A DNA stretch of 64,000 bases, taken from positions 39,297,700-39,361,699 of the forward strand of contig NC_135213.1 of assembly GCF_052324685.1 (NCBI RefSeq), given 5' to 3'. Source of the DNA: Brachyhypopomus gauderio. Its lineage: Eukaryota; Chordata; Actinopteri; Gymnotiformes; Hypopomidae. Below the pieces are notes generated by a model, which was given only the letters and a program-made list of their open reading frames with translations, was not told the DNA's origin and searched no databases. Numbering within the stretch: the stretch's first letter is position 1; every line of letters begins with the position of its first letter. Made by a program: the position numbers and the translations under genes. Positions 1-8,911 of this stretch are shown here, one piece after another.

Positions 1-236
1 AGCTTTTAACTAAGAATTATTTTAGACATAAGTCAATTCTTAGCAGCATTCTTAGGAGTAATTCTAAGAAGTTTGATAAATACGGGCCCAGACGTTTACA
101 GCTAGAATAGTCATTTACCACATTAATAATGTATAGAGTGTATTTTTGATGCATTTAATGTTAGCAAAATAAAAAAAAACTGCTTTTCTTTCAAAAATAA
201 CATTTCTAAGTGACCCCAAACTTTTGAACAGTAGTG
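1..236 (-). mobile_element. Right end of a Tc1-like (DD38E) element of the preceding unit
   Basis: Bases 1-88 are the end of the TIR insertion that sits inside this element in A and B. Bases 89-236 are its terminal part, ending in the inverted-repeat sequence ccaaacttttgaacagtagt. The same sequence closes the complete elements at 26245 and 53421. Its presence at the very start of the window shows that another copy of the unit lies to the left. Confidence 0.85.
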
Positions 237-269
237 TGTATATATATAATATCATAATGATTGTAACAT

Positions 270-600
270 GGTCAAGTCAAATTTATTTATATAGTGCTTT
301 TTACAACACATCACAAAGCAGCTTTACAATTGTATGGGTCCAGATCCCTAATGAGCGACAGAGGCAACAGTGGTGAGGAAAAACTCCCTATGATGGTGGG
401 GATTAGGAAGAAATCTCAGGAGGACCAAGACTCAAAAGGGAACCCATCCTCCATTGGGCGGCCCACTAGCATAAGTCTGTATTTATAATCCAAATATAGT
501 TCTATAGTTGCAGATGGTGAACCTCAGAGAGGAGTTGGCATCAGCGTGCCCTCTGTGGCAATGGTACATCCAAACAAAATGAAGTTCATAGAATGCGTTT
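270..600. repeat. Dispersed fish repeat (retroposon-type 3' tail), copy A1
   Basis: A block starting with tatttatatagtgcttttta and containing aggaaaaactccctatgatg and catcctccattgggcggccc. It occurs six times in the window: here, 15985-16300, 26290-26620, 42275-42590, 53470-53790, and outside the array at 59955-60205. The last copy proves it is dispersed rather than only part of the tandem unit. The start resembles the 3' tails of fish non-LTR retroposons, but I cannot name the family. Confidence 0.6.
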
Positions 601-1045
601 ATCATTATTATTATTATTATGAAATGCCATATTATTTATAATCTCTCTAGGGCACAGGTTCGTTTACTACACTTTCTGTAACGTACTAATCAGGCAGACA
701 AGGATCCAAGTGCGGATAATAGCTGTCTTTATTGAAACAATGATCACAGAGCTATCAAACAGGTGAGGGTGCCATCTAGTTGCAGCTCCATTGAATCCCC
801 TGTGGTTCTTTGGCCTAAAGAGAGAGAGGAGAAAAAGACAGGAGAAAATGATTATTATGAGTATTGATGTGATATAAATTTGAATTTGTTGCACATCCTT
901 GGTTGTTTTTTTTATACGTGTAATGAGTGTATACGTATCCAGTAAGTGTTCTCTTATACTGTGTATTCACCCACTATGGGATATGTATATGGGTAGACAA
1001 AACTGAGTTGTCATGTGTGAGGAGTAAACTCACATCACTCTGCAG

Positions 1046-1198
1046 GCACATTTTGAGGCAGACCAGTTCATCAGAACCAAACAGGGCAAGACTAGGCTGA
1101 GAGCAGATGCTGTTTGCACCATTTTTGTGCATCGCCCCGCACTCAGAAAGAGGAAGCCCCCTGCACAATACGAAATGACAGAAAGAAGAAACGGTTAA
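1046..1198 (+). pseudogene. THAP-domain exon (C-terminal half of the zinc finger), A1
   Basis: After a good acceptor (catcactctgcag) a frame of 50 codons runs to TAA. It starts AHFEADQF and contains ADAVCTIF, then a basic RKRKPP segment. THAP zinc fingers (C2CH, DNA binding) have a Cys-x2-His-Phe ending, a conserved Phe and an AVPTIF-like box in this order and spacing, so this should be the second half of a THAP domain. No exon with the first Cys-x-Cys half was found upstream in the window, so the gene is truncated or its first exon lies elsewhere. The Pro of AVPTIF is Cys here. The identical arrangement occurs at 16764, 27066, 43053 and 54240. Confidence 0.55.
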
Positions 1199-1460
1199 AA
1201 GATGGTCAGCTTGGAAGCAAGAGCCAATCCACAAAGGTGAAAAACAACTCCAGTAGCCGAGCTTCAAAATCCAACAACCCCCAAACAGCTCAAAATGTGC
1301 CATCAAGCCCATTAGACAGAAACATTTGGACTAATCATTACTCCTACAAGTAAATCTGCTTATTAAGAGGTGGATAATTCACTAAAATGCTTTAATTCAC
1401 ATTTTAATTTGATTCTGATGTCCTTATAATACACAATCAGATTTTTTAAGCGTACTAACC

Positions 1461-1712
1461 TGTAAAAGTGTATCACAGATGGTCCACTGGTCCAGCTTGA
1501 CTGCGCTGCTCGTATTTGCTGTAATCAAACGGGTTCGTTGGAGTGAACGGAGATGGCGCGACTCTCTCGCTATATGGTTCTGGTTCAGAGGGACTAGGCA
1601 AGGGACGATGTCTAGGAGGAGATCAGAGGTCGGTACACGGGGAAAGCAGTAAGACGGAGAGACCGCTCGATACGTGGCATGGCACCAATACTTCACAAGA
1701 AGAGTGAGGGGG
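1461..1712 (-). pseudogene. Proline-rich exon-like segment, A1
   Basis: On the minus strand one frame reads as low-complexity but protein-like sequence rich in Pro, Ser and Glu (PLPSPSEPEPY, then a PFDYSKYEQRS segment) and ends in TGA just before a donor-like ttttacag/gttagt. In block 1 copies this frame has an extra TGA (CTC TGA TCT, about 1622-1628), which block 2 copies lack (CTC GGC TCT). I do not recognise the protein. It lies just downstream of the coiled-coil gene on the same strand and could be a later exon or 3'UTR of the same transcription unit. Confidence 0.25.
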
Positions 1713-1802
1713 AAGATTAAATAGTTGCGATGGGGAGGCGCGATGAGCGGCAGGTGAACCGCATCTACACGGAGATCATGTGCGGTTCCTCACACTTTCA
1801 CT

Positions 1803-2441
1803 TCAGTGCTTGAACCATTTTCGCCATATGCTCCTCCACCATCGTCCCAGAGTTCTCTTCTCAGAGCCCTCAGGTTTTCCGTCTTTCTTCACAAACGCTC
1901 TAGCCACCATTTGCTTCAGGCGGCATGAAGCCTTATTCCTTCTCAACTCTTCTTCTAGCTCCCCCTTTATCTTTTCATTCTCCTTCATCTTTTGTCTAAG
2001 TTCTTCTACTTCACTCAGTCGTGCCTTTTCGTTTTCCTGGTAGAAGAAGATCTCGTGCCTAAGCTTGATCTTCTCCAGCTCCTCCCTCGCTGTGTACTCG
2101 GCCAACCTTCTCGTCTCCTTTATACACTCCTCCTCCATTAGCTTCCTCTCCTCTTCAACCACCCTCTTTTCATCCTCCAGTTCCTTAAGTCTGTTCTTCA
2201 TTTCTTCTCTCTCTCTTGCCCACTCCTTTTCCATCTTCTTGTACTCACTGACAATCTCTCTGTTTTTTATCATCTCTGTTTCTACTTGATCTGTGGCTTT
2301 ATTAATCCTGGATATCATATTTTCAATTGTCATCTTGAACATCTCCTCCTGTTCACTCAGCGTCTGTGTGTAATCCTTTGTTTGTTCCTCACTTCTTTTC
2401 AGAATTTCACTTTCCATCTCAGTCTGTATACTGCAGTCCAT
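1803..2441 (-). CDS. Coiled-coil protein, single exon, 212 aa, A1
   Basis: Unrecognised intronless gene. The product starts MDCSIQTEME and is a nearly continuous charged helix rich in Glu, Lys and Arg (residues about 5-165) with heptad-like spacing, so a coiled coil is expected. A basic segment follows (about 166-195), and the end GRWWRSIWRKWF is short, amphipathic and Trp-rich, a possible membrane- or protein-contact tail. A TATA box lies 130 bp upstream on the same strand (2568-2577). Charged helices of this type occur in the C-terminal parts of fish immune GTPases such as GIMAP, but no GTPase domain is present, so that link is only a thought. Five copies lie in the window (1803, 18026, 27835, 45108, 55009). 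Confidence 0.6.
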   Translation of the reverse strand: MDCSIQTEMESEILKRSEEQTKDYTQTLSEQEEMFKMTIENMISRINKATDQVETEMIKNREIVSEYKKMEKEWAREREEMKNRLKELEDEKRVVEEERKLMEEECIKETRRLAEYTAREELEKIKLRHEIFFYQENEKARLSEVEELRQKMKENEKIKGELEEELRRNKASCRLKQMVARAFVKKDGKPEGSEKRTLGRWWRSIWRKWFKH

Positions 2442-2567
2442 CTTCTTTCTTATAACTCTCCACTGTCCACTACTGTATTAATTAGTTGTATGTTCAGCTG
2501 TGATGCTGTACAGTCTTTCCTTTTTCTCAACAAATATCACACTGGTGTCGACTGCCTTGACGTGCGG

Positions 2568-2577
2568 CCTTATATAC
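2568..2577 (-). promoter_or_regulatory. TATA box of coiled-coil gene A1
   Basis: On the minus strand the sequence reads cgtatataaggccgc, a near-consensus TATA element. It lies 130 bp before the ATG at 2441, leaving about 100 bp for a 5'UTR. It is conserved in all five copies (18705-18713, 28600-28608, about 45785-45793, about 55775-55783). Confidence 0.6.
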
Positions 2578-2639
2578 GTTCGGTTATGTTGTGTTATGTC
2601 GTTACTATAGAAACGGAATTCTACTACTTACCAACGTCA

Positions 2640-2671
2640 TGCTAAATTTCCTTCGGGATCAATAAAGTATG

Positions 2672-2743
<72 letters not shown>

Positions 2744-2745
2744 GA
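2640..2745 (+). mobile_element. Retroposon 3' tail with (TATC)n, A1
   Basis: The sequence ttccttcgggatcaataaag followed by (tatc)n is the typical 3' end of a 5'-truncated fish non-LTR retroposon. It lies just upstream of the TATA box of the block 1 coiled-coil gene. The TATC run is about 19 units here, but only about 4-5 units in copies B (28708-28725) and C (55880-55897). Confidence 0.55.
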
Positions 2746-2749
2746 TGTA

Positions 2750-3165
2750 TTGTGACGTCATTTCGATTAATCAATTCATAACATCTAAGTAAACAAAAAA
2801 CATACTGTGGTTATACTAAATATATATATATATTACTTTATTCAGTAATAGTTATTCCTTTTTAATAATAAGTTCATTATTATACATTTATTTTTTTTAA
2901 GAAAAAAAATTATGCAGAAGTACCACAATAAACCGCAGCATGAATGAATTTACATTTGAGACTGTTCGTATCTACTGCCATTTTAATTTGGGCAAATTAA
3001 TTCTACTTTAAATAATACATTTAAATAAAGGAGTAATGAGATGGAATTGAATGAATTACATTAGAAAAGGAGCACCCTGGCAGCAAAGTAGATACCTGTC
3101 ACGTTTTTTATTTAAAAATAAGGAAAATTTTCCGCTGGTCGCTGCGATCATTCCCTCCAGCCCAA
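2750..3165. other. AT-rich stretch without recognisable gene, copy A
   Basis: A+T-rich intergenic sequence with short (at)n and poly-A/T runs. I see no coding signal, RNA gene or TIR. The counterparts are 28730-29150 and 55900-56325. Confidence 0.5.
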
Positions 3166-3293
3166 TCAAGGTCCGGGACCCCTTATATTTTACACGACGT
3201 CTTCACTTTTTTGATAGAAACACCTTCTCTCTCGTTACATTCATCCATCTCTGATTAGTTTTTCGGGTTTGTTGTTCCTGCTGTCAGCGCTAA

Positions 3294-3343
3294 TCTCGCG
3301 AGAACTGACACTCGGGCTACTGCAGGTTGCCATTCTCGCGAGA
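3294..3343. promoter_or_regulatory. Two TCTCGCGAGA palindromes, A1
   Basis: Exact TCTCGCGAGA palindromes at 3294-3303 and 3334-3343, starting exactly 40 bp apart in a locally CpG-richer stretch. This palindrome is a known core-promoter element of TATA-less vertebrate promoters. The segment 3168-3385 is duplicated at 15765-15980. No clear gene starts directly downstream: open frames such as 3517-3798 have no recognisable domain. Confidence 0.5.
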
Positions 3344-3399
3344 CTAGCGACATAGTTCAGTTTGGAGAGGCGCTTGAATGCTTTTAAGATTTATACTAG

Positions 3400-4360
3400 G
3401 TATGCTGACGAACCAACGTTCGATGCGAAAAATTCTGGCTCAGTAATGTCTTCCAAACTACGTTGTACTTTTGTAAAGGTGTCATATAACATCACTCCTC
3501 ACCGCCTAGCAGGTGTATGTTTTTTCCTGAATACTACAGTGACTTCGTCAAGCACAACCCAGCCAATCATCAGGCACTATTTATAGTCAACTCTGAGGCG
3601 ATTTCAGGTCGGGAGACCAGCGAGAAGATACTTTGTTGTTTTCAAGCGGTCTGTTTTCTTCATCAACGCTCCGGACACCATCGAAATATATGTGGACCTA
3701 AAAATACAGCTTTTATCTCAATACTGACCAAATTTAATCGAAATCCGTGCAGGCGAAAGTATTTTACTAGACCGCGGAAAATAAGTAGTCATGATTGACA
3801 TTGGTGTATCGAACGTCACGGTAGCTAGCAACTTTAGGCTAAAAGCGGCGTCTCGGTTTAACTCGTTCCCACAGTGTTTTCTTGAAATCGGTACTGATAC
3901 CAGTGTTGTGTAGTTTAATCTCATTGTTTTCTGATATAACTTGTTGTTAAATGGTAATATAGTTAACATCACTTCGAATTAGATTATGATTATGATTAAT
4001 TATTAATTATGATTAATTAGAATTAGATTATGTGAATTTCAGTCACACGACTTCTATTGTAATTAATGTATTATATTTTAATGTGATACATGATATTATA
4101 AATATCATAACTTTATCAATTCTCAACCAATTTTCAAAATCCAGGTATCAATTTAAAGGTATATTTCACCTCTGTCTAGATATGTGATTCTTTTAAAGCT
4201 TGAGGCTGTTTGAAAATTTTGTCATTATACCTATATATACTATATTACAATACGGGAATTTACGGGAAAATATTAATACGGGAGGACATCGGGAAAGAGG
4301 GGTAAAATATGGTAGTAGTTTCCCAGCCAAAACGGGAGAGTTGACGGGTATGCTCTATGC
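3400..4360. other. Unassigned stretch with small open frames, copy A
   Basis: Holds a 93-codon open frame (3517-3798, starting MFFPEYY) that is open in all three copies (29502, 56676). The copies are too similar for that to count as evidence, and no domain is visible. From about 3975 to 4140 the sequence is AT-rich with repeated gattatgatta units. No gene is called. Confidence 0.3.
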
Positions 4361-4520
4361 CAGGGGTGGGCAACCTTTGAGACATGGAGTGTAATGAGTG
4401 TGTGGCACTATCAGCAAATAAAATTGGAGCGGGGGGGGGGGGGGTAGCGAGTGTAAATTGTTAGGGGAGTGGAGGTGTAAATGGACACAAATTAAGTATT
4501 ATATCACGATCGATCGCCAA
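4355..4520. mobile_element. hAT-like remnant with poly-G tract, copy A
   Basis: The sequence caggggtgggcaacctttga has the form of a hAT terminal repeat. It is followed by a G run (4430-4444) and a block gcgagtgtaaattgttag ... ggacacaaattaagtattat. The same block recurs at 21743-21800 and 48892-48970, and a related one sits inside the copy B hAT at about 44290-44370, so parts of one element family are scattered in the unit. Counterparts of this remnant are 30340-30500 and 57515-57680. Confidence 0.4.
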
Positions 4521-7163
4521 GTATATGCACACAAAGACAGGACTGAAACGAGTCTTGATCACATGGGTGGACAAGTCAAGCCTCATCTGACAATGTGAAA
4601 TATGGGAAATCTGATCTATAATGTGTGTTCACAAATGTGAGAAATGTTTGATTATGCACCAGTGAACTGAAGCCATTTGAATGTCTAGCATTACCTGAAC
4701 CGCTCCATGTGTCTTCAGTTCAACTTCTTTTCAGGGTGTGTTGGGTCTGCAGGACTGACGGTTGCTAAGATCCTGCGGCGCGTGCGTCTGTGAATGTCAA
4801 GCGATGTGTGCAGCTCAGTCCATCAGTCCCGCAGCAGGGTTGAGATCCAGACCCAAACCAACTGTGAGTATACGTGCTTCTTGATTCGTTAGGTCAAACA
4901 AAACGAAAGATGATTTGATCATTGGTGTGTTTACACGATGCTCTAATGTGATAAAGGACGTTATAAACGACGTGCAAGCAGCTCTTAAACATGCACGTTC
5001 GCCTTTATTATATCCACTTTCATTTAGTTGGTAAACGTTTAGCTTCAAGAAGCAGCATAGTACTAACACGATACAGTGCGTAACTCTTAAGACATTTTGG
5101 TGGATACACATGTGGGACTGGAATGTGTGAGCCTTTATTTCCCACCAGACCGGACCGCGTTTACTGGCGGGTCCCAGTTTGTTCCCCGGGCAACAGGCCA
5201 CCAACAGTCGCTCCAGCTCTCCAAACGTGTGTTTCAGCATAACAAACGAGCTAAAACCGAATAAAACATGAATGAACGACCCTTTAATTAGTTTGAAAAT
5301 GATACATTCACTACACTACAGTTTGTTGGGTAAAAGTTATATTACAGAGGCTGTAATGTTGGGAAGTGCAGTTTCATGTTGTGTTTTTTGACTTGCGTGT
5401 TGTAGGTGATGGACGTTGGAAGCCACGGAGAAGCTGATGACACAGATGATCTCCTCTGTGCTGGTCTGAATGCTTGTCTTAGACTTTTACTCTGATTCTG
5501 GATCAGTCTTGTCGGTGTGGGTGGAGGTGCATGCACTTTAACTGAGCTTTAACTGAGCTTTAAAGGAGCCTGTCTATATACAAAGAACTGACGCTGTTGT
5601 TTAAGGTGCAGCGACTTCTAAATATATTCACACATTATTTTGATCCCAGATACCTCTGTGTTAACGTTCCATATTAACACTGTGTACTGCAGTAGTTCAT
5701 GGGTTATAATCTGACCAATCACAACAGCAATGGAGTGTCTTTTCAGTCTTTCATTTTGATGTTAGTTTCTGCCTGTTCTCTGTTCTCAGATGGTGTTGAA
5801 GAGGTGACCAGTGGTTTCTGTCTGGACCCAGCTGCTCTCTGCAGAGACCACTGCGATCTCCTGCTTGACGCCATCGATGATCAGCTCAGTAGGCTGCAGG
5901 TCAGATGAGAGGCCACTCACAATATTTCTTCCTTTCTGTTTCTTCATTGAAAAACTGCATTTCCAGCAATTAAATGAGTAAATGTTGATGTTGTGTAACA
6001 CGTCACAAAGTCACTGGCTCAACACTACAGTGATAACGCAGCTGAAGTGTTGGGAACCAGCGTGCAGACATATTCACGTGTGTCTGGCTCACGCACACCT
6101 GGCACACCTGGTGAAGGCCTTGCTTGTCCAGTAAGGAAATAACACAATGTCTCTGGTTCCTAAAACTGGGACTAACCCCGTGACCTCCATAACAAAATGA
6201 TAAAAGACATTTCTTTCAGGCAAAAGATCATTTGTTTGATCAGTTATATTAATACAAGGATGCTTTTGTGGGGTCTTATATCCCTGATTTGTGCCATATA
6301 GATACAAGCAGAGAATATGATCATTTAACCAGCAAATGTGTTAAAATTACCTTGTACACTTGCAAAAAAAGCATGAATGTGAAGTGGGTGAGAATGAGGA
6401 TATTTACTGCAAAAGTTAAATTTCTAAATTTACGCTAAATTTCTGTTGTGTCCCTAGACTCCCCCGACCAAATGGAGGGAACGGCAAGACGGAGAACTTT
6501 CTCCACTCAGGTAGACTCAAGGCCTCTCAGGATCACGTTAGAAGATGGCGGTGGGCGTGGCCTGTGATCTGTGGGCGTGATCTGTGGGCGTGTCATTGGG
6601 ACCAGTACCACGCTCATCACGTTTTCTCATGCTCTCACCTGTCTCACACCTGATTCAGCTCATTGAGCAGGTGTAGAACTCATCAACCTTTATGAGATGA
6701 GTGAGAATACAAAAATACACTGAGCTTGAGATCCAAGGACTCGGACTGGGAACCAGTGCCTTTCACTGGGTGTCAATTCTGCAGACTGTCCAGAATCTGG
6801 ATACTTGAAAAATTTTTATTTTAATTGGATTTTTTTTCCTCTGATTTTTGAAAATAAATATAATCTAAATCATTTTAGGATTATGCCCAAATTCAATATT
6901 TGTTTTAGGATATAGCACATGTGGTCTTTTTTATATCTTTAAAATTATTTTCAGTGCACCTCAGAAGCAGTAAGTCTATGATTAAAGACTCTGTCCTGAG
7001 CACCACGCCCCCTCCCACTGGCAACACTACCTCCACGCCCAACGAGTCAAACTCTGACCTCCCGGACACTTCCACAGGTAAAACAGGCCGATAATGGTCC
7101 CGTCCCAGGGTGCAATGCCTCCTGTAACGCCGAACCGTTGCCTGTTTCCCTGCCGTTACAGAG

Positions 7164-7331
7164 GTCACTATAAACATAGTGGAGCGAGGTGGCCAGCAAG
7201 AACGGGGCAGTGATCGTGTTCGCCTCTTTACTGCCCCCTCCTGGCAGACACTGGGAGCTGCAGGACCCGGTGGCTCGAAGACTGAGCAGTGTCTTTGGAG
7301 ACTGGAACGACTGCTGGGAACTACCATTGGG
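7164..7331 (+). pseudogene. Exon 5 of the unrecognised gene, copy A, with 2-bp insertion
   Basis: Copy A reads ataaacatagtggagc where copy B reads ataaacagtggagc. The two extra bases shift the B-type frame into a TGA about 15 codons in. An alternative frame, entered from the acceptor two bases upstream (7162), stays open to the end of the exon in A, but its third-position GC is clearly lower. I judge A to be the damaged copy, though a sequencing or assembly error is possible. Confidence 0.5.
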
Positions 7332-8911
7332 GTGTGTGTGATTTCATCATTACATTAAGACATTACAATATTTGTTATATTATTTATGTATGACACATTT
7401 CATAATTTTTTTTTTCATTTTATATTATTATGTATTTTTAAAGTGAAAGGTGAGGCAGATTATATGCCCCGCCCCCCTGAGGGACGAACACAACACAACA
7501 ACAGGACAACTGCCACTGTGGACAAACAGTACAAACAGTACAACAGTATAACAAAGCTAAAATAGCATCTTTAATAGGTAACAGGGGAAGAGGAGGAAGA
7601 GGACGAGGAAGAGGAGGAGAGCGTGTGCACTGAAGACTTCAGCTCAAGATTCAGAGATGTGATGCTGGACGTTCCAGTGCCACGTTCAACTGGAACAGGT
7701 ATGCTGACCTCAGATCAGTTTCCAGTGACCATATAGATTAGGTCGATGGGGATGGGGGTGAGGTGGGAACTGGTCTCAGTTCAGCATAAGGAAACGAGCT
7801 TCTGCCCAGGATTCAAATGACCTACAGGCCTGTTGTGGGATGATACTCATTTGAGTGTCCACAGATGTAATGGAGAAGTCTTAAAAGACTGGAGAGATTT
7901 TAATTATAATGAGTTGAACTGACAGGAATCAACCAGTAGGAGGCAGCATAGCTTTATGTACGTACCTTCTGAACTGGACCTTTATGAAATCATGATTTTC
8001 ATTTAAAAGGGTGCAACAATCTCTTTAAAAATGTTGGGTTTTTTGTCAGTGGGGGACCGTAGGGGCACAGTTAATGTATTTGAGTTAACTCAAAGTCAAG
8101 TTAATGTAGCTGTTATTCTTGATGGTTCTGTCCTAAGCCACAGACAGTCTGAGCAGTGATACTGTACGCGTTACTGAAGCCCAGATGGCAGGATATCTGA
8201 GCACAACACACAACCCCAGTAGGCATTCTTCACAAACGCCCAAACCCAGACCCCTAGCAGGTAGCTCCTGGCTTCATCTGTGAGCCAGACCTTCTCTGAG
8301 CTGTTTCTGTCGTTAAAATGAAGTAGATTTACTCATACTCACAGTGTCAGACAACAATAATATAGAGTAAAAATATACAGTGCATCAGAATAAACCATTT
8401 TCAGTGCTGTAGACGTAGGTACTGTGTTCATATAGATCTCTGAGCTTCTGTAGTTCCTCTGAGGAGGACAGACTTGTTCACCACAGACAGCGATCTGGAC
8501 TCGCTGCACACAGAACCGGTACTATGGCATATTCAGCATACGCTGAACAGATGCTGTGTATAGTCTTGTGTTTGCTTCGGCATTAAAAGGCAGTGAACTT
8601 GTGAATTGCTTCAGAAAATGCAAAATGCATGAATATAATCACAATGCAACTGAAACTGTAGACAAGCAGCGTGTGTCTGGGTTTGAGGGACCAGTTGTGT
8701 GGTTCTGACTCACTGTAACGACCTCCATGGTAGGCAGTGTGACCTCTGACCTGAGTGAGTGCTACATTCTTGTGGAAGTTATATATGACATGTTTTATGA
8801 ATCTGGATATGAGTTTACGAGCGTGAATGGCAGTGAAACCTCTCTGCTTGTGTGACGTTACAGCGTGGGAAGGTCAGAACGGATCCTGTGATGAAGGACA
8901 AACACTCAGGT

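Noticed and set aside
667-894. Hydrophobic 75-codon frame on the minus strand, repeated in all blocks
   Set aside because: No promoter, no codon bias. The region contains a caataaagac signal on the minus strand and looks rather like an LTR or 3'-end remnant, but not clearly enough to call.
3517-3798. 93-codon open frame MFFPEYY..., present in all three copies
   Set aside because: The copies are too similar for conservation to mean anything. No domain or splice context, so it is mentioned only as part of an unassigned stretch.
4815-5240. 141-codon minus-strand frame, open in all three copies
   Set aside because: Overlaps exon 1 and the first intron of the + strand gene. No recognisable domain, and unequal composition along the frame.
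5412-5494. Possible exon MDVGSHGEADDTDD between exons 1 and 2
   Set aside because: The phase does not fit exon 1, while exons 1 and 2 join perfectly without it. The frame also ends in TGA with no good donor before.
8453-8518. Possible extra exon between exons 6 and 7 of the unrecognised gene
   Set aside because: It has an acceptor and a donor, but its exit phase does not fit exon 7 in the frame that continues into exon 8. Skipping it gives a perfect chain.
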